A DNA stretch of 64,000 nucleotides from Chionoecetes opilio (taxonomy: Eukaryota; Arthropoda; Malacostraca; Decapoda; Majidae): assembly GCA_016584305.1 (NCBI GenBank), contig JACEEZ010000465.1:1-64000 (forward strand), read 5' to 3'. Shown in pieces: positions 57,713 through 64,000 of the stretch (position 1 is the stretch's first letter; every line of letters begins with the position of its first letter). Made by a program: the position numbers and the translations under genes. The notes beneath the pieces are model-generated. The model searched no databases and was not told where the DNA came from. It was given only the letters and a program-made list of their open reading frames with translations.

Positions 57713-59707
57713 CAGTGGCGTAGCTAGGTATTTATGATTGGGTGGGCACCTGGGAGGGCACAGCTGACTATGGGTGGGCACTAGATGAGCTGAACAAGCC
57801 CATACAGCTGAGGAGTTTGGTGGGGACTGGGGACTTACTTTCACTTACAGTGCCAAGACCCCCCCCCCCTTGCATATTTTGCATTCTGACCAATATCAAG
57901 AGTTTATCTGATGTCGTATGGACTATGGAAGGTTATTAGATGTTATTCTAGGAGTTTGTGTTGAGTACTGTACCTAGGGTATCATCCAGTTGCTGATGGA
58001 GAACGAAATAAAGCAGTCTTGACAAAACATGAAATACATATATTACCACTTATACAAAATAGAAATAACATAATTGATACTGGAAATTTTAAAAAATGCA
58101 GAAGTTTTAAAGCAGCAGGCAGATAAAATAAAAATTTCCAGAGAAAGTGAAAATACCTCACTTAAGCAGAATTCTTCTGTTCTTGTGGTTCTCAGCAAAC
58201 TTATCAACAAATTCTTCTAAATCAAGGCTTTTAGCTCGCCTGCTTTCAATTGACAACGCAGCAAGATTACCTAATCTCTCATTGCCCATTGTATTTCTCA
58301 GTGTAGTTTTGATTAATTTCAGAGCAGAAAAGCTTCCCTCTGCTGAAGCTGATGACACAGGTAATACTACATAAATTTTGGCCAGTCTGTAGAACTCAGG
58401 AAATACCTCTTCATATGGACCAAAAATTCTCACTAAATCTAACAATGATTTGGGCTTTTCATTGTCACTTACATCCTTATAGCGTCTTTCTAACATGCGT
58501 CTTAAAGAGTGCAGCTCATGGTTAAGATCTTCCTCATTAGCACGAAATGCATGAATAAGTCCAGACATTTTCTCAACAGATAAGAACTCAGTACTTTGTG
58601 GATTCAGTGCCTGTAATGCTTTCATAAGTTCACATGCTTCATTATTGAAGCGCCTTGTCATTTCTGTTAACATATGATCTAGAATAGGATAGAAGAAGTT
58701 AATTCGTGATGAATCCTTAACACTGAAATCAGAGTGTGTGCTCCCTGACTGTTTTCCAATATAATCAGTAACAACAAAATCCTGCAATTTTGTAGACAGT
58801 TTCCGTTTCCTTGGTGATCTACACATTCTACACTCTGAAGTATCAAAACCATGAGCTGCTGAGTTTCTCTCAACTTCATCCCACAAAGCATCAAAAGAGG
58901 CTTGGTCTGACCGCATTTCTTCAAGGTGGGCTATTACAGTTTCAATTAATTCTACAGCTTTTACCATGTCAAGATTGGCTGATTGTAGCAAATTTGATAA
59001 CTGATTTATCCTACCAAAAATATGTGTCATAATGGCTAGCTTCATAGCAAACCCAGCATCTATTTGACCTAAAAGTCCTCTTGCATCAATAGCTCTGTCA
59101 GCATTGCAGTCATTTGATAAACCTTCTAGAACACGCAGAACGGCATTCAGTCTCTCTTTCATTACTTTGCAAGTATCATACCTGCAAGCCCATCTGGTAT
59201 CTGAAAGTCGTTGTAGCTCTCTAGTTTGCTCATTGGAATACATTTCCTTTTGCACATCCAACCATTTTGCATGGACATAAGATCCACTGATGAATACATA
59301 CAGTTTTTCCTATAATGAGAAGAACTGTGCAGCCAAGAGGGAGACACGTACCAATTAAGTACCAACACAAGGCATTATAGAAAATGTGTAAGGGTGACTG
59401 GTGTAATTTAGTTATGTTCGTTGCTATTAAAAGTGATCAATAGAAAGTATATGAATTTAACTCACTCAGAGGCATTTCTTTCTTTCAAGCAGAGGGAAAA
59501 TATTTATTGTATTGTATTTGAGGTCGAGGGTAAGTCATCAGTAGAAATTATTTATAATACTCCATGCATGCTCCCTCAATCCTATCTAGTGGAACACGGC
59601 TCCCACACCACACGGCAGCCGTGGCCAGTGGGTGGGCACCTGGGCGGGCACCAGCTTCTCGTGGGTGGGCACGTGCCCACCCAGGCCCACCCGTAGCTAC
59701 GCCACTG
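57713..59707 (-). mobile_element. Complete hAT transposon, 1,995 bp
   Basis: The left terminus is CAGTGGCGTAGCTAGGTATT. The right terminus, read inwards, is CAGTGGCGTAGCTACGGGTG. The TIR is 14 bases perfect, and subterminal GGTGGGCACCTGGG and GGGTGGGCAC motifs are found at both ends. The element is flanked by the perfect 8-bp duplication GGTAAGAA, the length expected for hAT insertion. Inside is one minus-strand frame for the C-terminal half of a transposase. At about 2 kb the element is too short for a full-length protein of this family (about 600-800 residues), so it is probably an internally truncated, non-autonomous copy. Confidence 0.93.
58158..59309 (-). CDS. hAT transposase, C-terminal half (ZMYM1-like)
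   Basis: The frame is open from GAA at 59,309 (EKLYVFISGS...) and uninterrupted for about 383 codons to the stop at 58,158. Near the start, ELQRLSDTRWACRYDTCKVM contains the D.RW motif typical of the region preceding the hAT C-terminal part. A central helical region follows, with a CRMCRSPRKRK segment. The last about 80 residues hold the hAT dimerisation domain: FYRLAKIYVVLPVSSASAEG then SFSALKLIKTTLRNTMGNER and LGNLAALSIE. This matches proteins annotated as zinc-finger MYM-type 1-like or 52-kDa repressor-like hAT relatives. Intact transposases bind the TIRs and cut and paste DNA; here the N-terminal half with the first catalytic acidic residues and DNA-binding zinc finger is absent. Directly upstream, 59,310-59,333 would read AAQFFSL and then TAG, which fits the family alignment across a nonsense codon. 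The same bases, TTCTTCTCATTATAG, could also be a splice acceptor. No ATG suits the family start, so this is not a complete gene. Confidence 0.88.
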   Translation of the reverse strand, partial: EKLYVFISGSYVHAKWLDVQKEMYSNEQTRELQRLSDTRWACRYDTCKVMKERLNAVLRVLEGLSNDCNADRAIDARGLLGQIDAGFAMKLAIMTHIFGRINQLSNLLQSANLDMVKAVELIETVIAHLEEMRSDQASFDALWDEVERNSAAHGFDTSECRMCRSPRKRKLSTKLQDFVVTDYIGKQSGSTHSDFSVKDSSRINFFYPILDHMLTEMTRRFNNEACELMKALQALNPQSTEFLSVEKMSGLIHAFRANEEDLNHELHSLRRMLERRYKDVSDNEKPKSLLDLVRIFGPYEEVFPEFYRLAKIYVVLPVSSASAEGSFSALKLIKTTLRNTMGNERLGNLAALSIESRRAKSLDLEEFVDKFAENHKNRRILLK

Positions 59708-59715
59708 GGTAAGAA
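59708..59715. repeat. Target-site duplication, right
   Basis: GGTAAGAA immediately after the hAT terminus, identical to the left copy. Confidence 0.9.
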
Positions 59716-60220
59716 CGAGAAGCTGGTCCGCCTGTCATAGCACGTCTTAGAAAATAGCTATTCCCGCCCTTAGCTCCCGTCCTCCCATCCTGCACCACCG
59801 CCACCACCACCGCCATCAACGTCGCGCCCCTGATACCAAAGGGTCCAAGGGTGACGTGTGTGCATGTGTGTGTGTGTAAATTACATAGGAAAGCATTATG
59901 TTCGAGGGTGTGTACCGCTTGTTATTTTGCTTTTCGTTTGAAATTTTTGCATCGTGTTTTGTTTTTGTTTTTTAGGGTGGGGGGGGGGTTATGGAAAGAC
60001 GTGTATGTGTGTGTGTGTGTGTTTTATTTTTACGTTGTAGCCTATAGCGCCTGTAGGCTTATGGAGAGTCTTGATGTTGGTCGATCTCGCCCGTTGGTGG
60101 CGCAGGCTGGATTTTTATAGTGACACCTGTGGTCTCAGGTGAAGATCCCATTTGCGGCAAAGTTCGGTTCTTCAGGTTAGGTTCATACAGCCCCTAGAGT
60201 CCACCGTCGCACTCGCAATC
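59716..60220. other. Unclassified DNA
   Basis: Short GT runs at 59,864-59,876 and 60,005-60,022. No gene recognised. Confidence 0.35.
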
Positions 60221-60224
60221 AGAA

Positions 60225-60417
60225 AACAGGTATATAGCTGCATGTGGGTTGCTTCGGCCACTCGACGATGGATTTGATAGTTGCTTCTTGGTGAGACTTG
60301 AACTCGGGACCTTCTGCTCCCCTACCAGGCTCTTGAAAGAGTTGCCCCCGGCAGGATTCGAACTCGGGACATTGAGTTCAGCACTCCAAGACACTAACCA
60401 CTCGGCCACCGCCTCCC
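60225..60417 (-). mobile_element. tRNA-Ser-like SINE with duplicated box B
   Basis: On the minus strand it starts GGAGGCGGTGGCCGAGTGGT (box A, GTGGCCGAGTGGTTA, 60,395-60,409). It continues through GCTGAACTC, where the loop contains TGA, and box B GAGTTCGAATCC (60,354-60,365). This order and the CGAATCCTGCCG arm are serine-tRNA-like. About 60 bases further a second box-B-like GAGTTCAAGTCTC (60,293-60,305) follows inside a repeated GGTCCCGAGTTC context, so the head looks partly duplicated. A (GT)n tract abuts its 5' side. Confidence 0.7.
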
Positions 60418-60426
60418 CCTGTGTGT

Positions 60427-60492
<66 letters not shown>
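60418..60492. repeat. (GT)n microsatellite
   Basis: Perfect GT run with one CT. Confidence 0.97.
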
Positions 60493-60494
<2 letters not shown>

Positions 60495-60777
60495 TGAGTG
60501 TACGGTAGGAGTAGAGATATGGTGGGTTTTGTGTACGTTTGTGTGTACTTATGTATGTGCATATGTCGCAAATCTAGATTTTTTTTTTTCTTGCTGAATT
60601 TCCTCCATAGAGACAAACTAGGTGCAAACGGTTATGACAGGCACCTCACCTGCCTTTACCCCGACCTCACTCGGTGGGGGCGGCGTGACTTTAACCTATC
60701 CGACCCAGGCTTATAACAAATACAGTCAAATAGGACAAGTATTTCATTGCCAGAATGAACAAAAATAGACAATAACA

Positions 60778-60789
60778 ACTACTACTACT

Positions 60790-60832
<43 letters not shown>

Positions 60833-60834
60833 GT

Positions 60835-60904
<70 letters not shown>

Positions 60905-60906
60905 GT

Positions 60907-60969
<63 letters not shown>

Positions 60970-60970
60970 A
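60778..60970. repeat. (CTA)n tract
   Basis: Nearly perfect ACT repeats with two GTT interruptions. Confidence 0.97.
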
Positions 60971-61024
60971 ATATACCTCCACCGCCTCTTTATTTGCGGC
61001 GGGTACGCCATAGCCCCACCTCGC

Positions 61025-61062
61025 TATTACTACTACTACTACTACTACTACTATACTACTAT

Positions 61063-61102
<40 letters not shown>

Positions 61103-61208
61103 GTTACTACTACTACTACTACTATTACTACTACTACTACTACTATTACTACTATTACTACTACTACTATACTACTACTACTACTGTTACTACTACTACT
61201 ACTACTGT

Positions 61209-61255
<47 letters not shown>
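61025..61255. repeat. (CTA)n tract
   Basis: ACT repeats with ATT and GTT variants, then a (CCA)n run to about 61,282. Confidence 0.97.
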
Positions 61256-61590
61256 TGCCACCACCACCACCACCACCACCATCACCACCGTGCACCACCG
61301 CCGCTGCTACCGTCATTATTGCAAAACCATTAACACAACTGAGGAAAAAACCGAGAATATATCGGCTCAAATATACGCCATTGAACCCTATACTATCGAG
61401 CCTTATGAATGTATGAATGAATAACAATGAATAGCAGTAATAATGAATGAAAAACAAACATATAAACGTAAAACAGAGCACGTGATTACAGTTCGCAATA
61501 TTGGATTCTGTCGCCTTTATACTTATTTCATGTCATTTGCATTTTCGTGATGGTGCTTGGAGTGTGTTCATAATGGCGCCAGGAGGCTGT

Positions 61591-61611
61591 TATGTGTGTG
61601 TGCGTGTGCGT

Positions 61612-61644
<33 letters not shown>

Positions 61645-61647
61645 CGT

Positions 61648-61690
<43 letters not shown>
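61591..61690. repeat. (GT)n with GTGCGT blocks
   Basis: GT repeats with regular GC interruptions. Confidence 0.95.
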
Positions 61691-61691
<1 letters not shown>

Positions 61692-61758
61692 CTACGTGTA
61701 GTTATATCTTCCAATAAAAAATAACTGCTTTTGTGTAGCCTACCTTTTGACCATCGAC

Positions 61759-61762
<4 letters not shown>

Positions 61763-61814
<52 letters not shown>

Positions 61815-61822
61815 CTCTCTCT
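61763..61822. repeat. (CT)n microsatellite
   Basis: Perfect CT run. Confidence 0.95.
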
Positions 61823-61829
61823 TCTCTGC

Positions 61830-62010
61830 CCGTCAGGTGGCAAGGTTGGTAGGACGTGAGTTCGCAATGTGCAGCGTCCCTGTACATTCGGTCAGCGGTT
61901 CGAGTCCGCCTAGTTCGTGCTGACGTGGCGGCGCTTTGTATAGTCAATAACCTTGTAGTTGGTACTTGCAAAGTGTCTAGATAGGATGAAAATCTTATCT
62001 TATCTCTCTT
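61830..62010 (+). mobile_element. tRNA-derived SINE (family 2)
   Basis: Box A TGGCAAGGTTGG (61,838-61,849) and box B GGTTCGAGTCC (61,897-61,907) closely match the RNA polymerase III consensus. The box-B arm GCGGTTCGAGTCCGCC pairs well. A body of about 70 bases follows, ending GATGAAAATCTTATCTTATC, a short repeated tail. GGATGAAAATCTT also occurs at 49,067, perhaps another tail. Confidence 0.65.
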
Positions 62011-62460
62011 TCTCTGAGGTTGTGTTCCTCATCCTTATCATTATTATTATCATTAATATAATTATTATCTACTTTTACTTCTACTACTTTTTCTACTCCT
62101 GAAGTTCTCTACTACAGCCTTTTCTCCCCACCATTCCTGCCTTCCCACCTGTGCCCCGTCCCGTCAGGTAAGGAACCACAGGGTACCGCGTAAGGTAAAA
62201 AAACTATCCTGGGGGGGTGGCTGGGTGGCGGGGGGGTGCATTGCGGGGGTGAAGGTGAGTGATGATAGGACATGTTAGGGAATTATAGAGGTGAGCTTGA
62301 TTATAGGCGCTCGTCCCCACCTCCCCCACCTTCCCACCTTCCCTTCCTCCCTCTCCCCCCACCTCTCCCCTCCCCATCTCGGCTCCCTAGACCTAAAAGA
62401 CACCCTTATCCTGGTGGTTAATTGAGTTATCCGCCAGACAAGGCCCCGCTAACGAGCCTA
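62011..62460. other. Unclassified DNA
   Basis: GC-rich patches with G and C runs (62,205-62,235 and 62,310-62,380). No gene recognised. Confidence 0.35.
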
Positions 62461-62512
62461 TTATTTAGCAGGTGATTCATGGCCCTCCCGTGTTACCTTT
62501 CTACCCTTACCT

Positions 62513-62580
62513 TCCCTCGTGCCCTTCTGTCCCTCCCTCGTGCCCTTCTGTCCCTCCCTCGTGCCCTTCTGTCCCTCCCT
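62513..62580. repeat. 22-bp minisatellite, 3 copies
   Basis: CCCTCGTGCCCTTCTGTCCC followed by CT repeats three times. Confidence 0.95.
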
Positions 62581-62990
62581 CTTTTATCCTGCTTTTCCAG
62601 TACTCCCCCTTTACCCTTTCTTCTCCCTGGTCTTTTCTTTTCTCTTGTCTCTTTTTTCTCTTCTTTTTATTTCTTTTTTTCAGTTTTCTTTTCTCTTTTA
62701 ACTCTTTTCTTCTCTTTTTAATATCATTTTTCCGTTTTCTTTTCTCTTATCTTTCTTCTCTTCTTTAATTTTCGTCTTCAGTTTTCTTTTGTCCTTTATC
62801 CTCATGCCTTTTCTCTTTTCACTTGTTTTTCTCTCTTTTTATTTTTTTCCGTTTTCTTTTCTCTTTCATCCTCTGTTCTTCCAGTAACCACTTTTATCCT
62901 TTCTTTCCCCGCCTGCTTGTAATATCTCCCTTCAACCTCCCCCCTTCGCTTTATGATAATAGTAACATCATAGTGACTCGTATGCACCAG
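62581..62990. repeat. Pyrimidine-rich tract with TTTTCTTTTCTCTT repeats
   Basis: CTTTTCTCTT and TTTTCCGTTTTC motifs recur irregularly. No protein is likely. Confidence 0.7.
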
Positions 62991-62992
62991 TC

Positions 62993-64000
62993 AATCAATC
63001 CTTGGGGGCATACGCCAAGGGGCGCGTCGCCTCGCCCACCCTACGACGCCACTCCCGGGGGTCACCACGCGCGAGTTCCCATGCAGGCTCCTTTCCCATA
63101 CCAAGCAGCTCTCGACACGAAACATCAACTTGCCCCAGTCACGAGCCTTGTGGGCGCCCCCTTGGCCTCCTCCACGCCGGATTGTCTCTTACAGATACAA
63201 CCCGATGAGAAGGATCGGTTTCAGGGTAGCGTGCCACATGCCCATATAGCCGAAGTTGGCGCTGACGGACTATGCAGGTAATAGGCCTCGATTCAGTCTC
63301 ACGGTGCAATCGCTGATTTGACACGTAATCATCCCAGCGATACCCCATGATTCTGCGAAGACACTTATTACCAAAGGCATTGATTCGTCTCTTCAAGTCA
63401 CTATTTAGTGTCCATGTCTCACAACCATAGAGTAAGACAGGGATCACAAGCGATTTGAAGATCCGGATCTTTGTCCTCCTGCACAGGTACCGACAACGCC
63501 AAATACTCCCGCTGAGCGAGTCCATAACACCGTGGGCTATGCCAATCCGCCGTAAGACTTCTTGACGTGACCCGCCGTCATTATGGACTGCGCTACCAAG
63601 GTATGTAAAATTTTCCAAGATCTCAATGTCCTCGCCACACGCATGAACAGACTGTACTGCTTCATCTAGTAAGTCTCCAAACACCTGGACCTTGGTCTTG
63701 AGCCAGGAGACCTCAAGTCCCAAAGGCTTTGCCTCCTCGTGCAGCGCCTCGAGAGCCATCACCAGGACCTCCAGCGACTCAGCAAAGATTACTGCATCAT
63801 CGGCAAAAACAAGATCAGTGATCTTGGTGTTGCCGACGGATGCTCCACAACCACTTTGATCTACAACCTTGTCCAATACCCAGTCCATACAAGCGTTGAA
63901 AAGTGATGGGGCAAGGACGCACCCTTGCTCACTCCTGTATTCACAGGAAAGAAGCCGGATACACCTGCCCCACACTTCACAGCACTCTCAGTCCCAGAAT
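62993..64000 (-). mobile_element. Non-LTR retrotransposon copy 4 (3' part, runs off the window)
   Basis: The best-preserved copy of the LINE also seen at 4,133, 43,314 and 52,040. Its 3' end is at 62,993-63,003 (TTGATTGATTGAC on the minus strand). The 3' untranslated region spans roughly 63,000-63,138, upstream of which lies the reverse-transcriptase frame. All 3'-complete copies share this terminus and are 5'-truncated, as expected for target-primed reverse transcription. The clade is not resolved; the C-terminal LYGCET...GHVAR pattern and short repeated 3' tail suggest an RTE- or CR1-like group. Confidence 0.9.
63139..63975 (-). pseudogene. Reverse transcriptase, C-terminal part, frameshifted at its 5' side
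   Basis: An RNA-directed DNA polymerase fragment of 278 residues. GCVLAPSLFNACMDWVLDKV is the region after RT motif B. LVFADDAVIFAES (about residues 55-67) is motif C with the catalytic FADD. GLEVSWLKTKVQV is the D/E region. LLYGCETWTLNSDLKRRINA and RQLRLYGHVAR then RPRGRP form the conserved C-terminal segment of this LINE group. The residues before QGCVLAP do not fit the family, but the next frame reads SGFFPVNTGV up to 63,930. One base therefore seems missing at about 63,925-63,930 (GTGAG-CAAGGG). The endonuclease and motif A lie beyond the right edge or are lost. Likely inactive. Confidence 0.88.

Noticed and set aside
61830..61915. Functional tRNA gene
   Set aside because: Boxes A and B are good but no proper anticodon arm or acceptor stem is visible, and a SINE-like tail follows.

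Overview
The window looks like non-coding, repeat-dominated DNA from an animal nuclear genome. The most likely source is an arthropod, and within arthropods a malacostracan (decapod) crustacean. This is inferred from the very dense di- and trinucleotide microsatellites, repeated TTAGG-type (arthropod telomere-like) motifs, tRNA-derived SINEs, a hAT transposon and a low-copy non-LTR retrotransposon. I see no prokaryotic gene organisation and no complete host gene. Reading frames running through microsatellites or minisatellites are not counted as genes.

Layout. 1-11,200: AT-rich DNA, a C-rich array, (GT)n and long (TAG)n tracts, one decayed LINE copy (4,133-5,175) and a hAT-like end. 11,520-14,860: a palindrome of about 3.3 kb built from nested foldback units carrying TTAGG motifs. 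14,860-19,900: noisy unclassified DNA and polypyrimidine/polypurine tracts. 19,960-22,461: a 31-bp minisatellite with a 15-mer higher-order repeat. 22,737-25,990: a SINE, a CA tract holding three heat-shock-element-like blocks, other microsatellites and a 0.5-kb foldback element. 25,990-34,570: an 83-bp minisatellite, a solo hAT end, an 0.89-kb TIR element, and 53-, 30- and 28-bp minisatellites. 34,885-35,430: two SINE copies. 35,575-47,195: about 39 copies of a satellite of about 270 bp whose monomer is itself a long inverted repeat, interrupted by a LINE insertion (43,314-44,457). 47,195-64,000: microsatellites, a possible BESS-type terminal exon (50,592-50,858), a 34-bp TTAGG-bearing minisatellite, a third foldback/TTAGG element (53,949-54,497), inverted pairs of dispersed repeats, a complete hAT element with 8-bp target duplication (57,713-59,707), further SINEs, and a LINE reverse-transcriptase fragment entering from the right edge.

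The protein-level signals are a hAT transposase C-terminal half (58,158-59,309), a non-LTR reverse transcriptase (63,139-63,975, plus fragments near 52,040, 43,314 and 4,133) and the possible BESS tail. The most unusual content is structural: inverted symmetry recurs at several scales (satellite monomer, foldback elements, 3.3-kb palindrome), and TTAGG motifs sit inside the foldbacks.

Quality caution: about 8-19 kb and 35.6-44 kb show homopolymer inflation and dropped bases when repeat copies are compared, as in unpolished long-read consensus. Frameshifts and divergence there may be technical.
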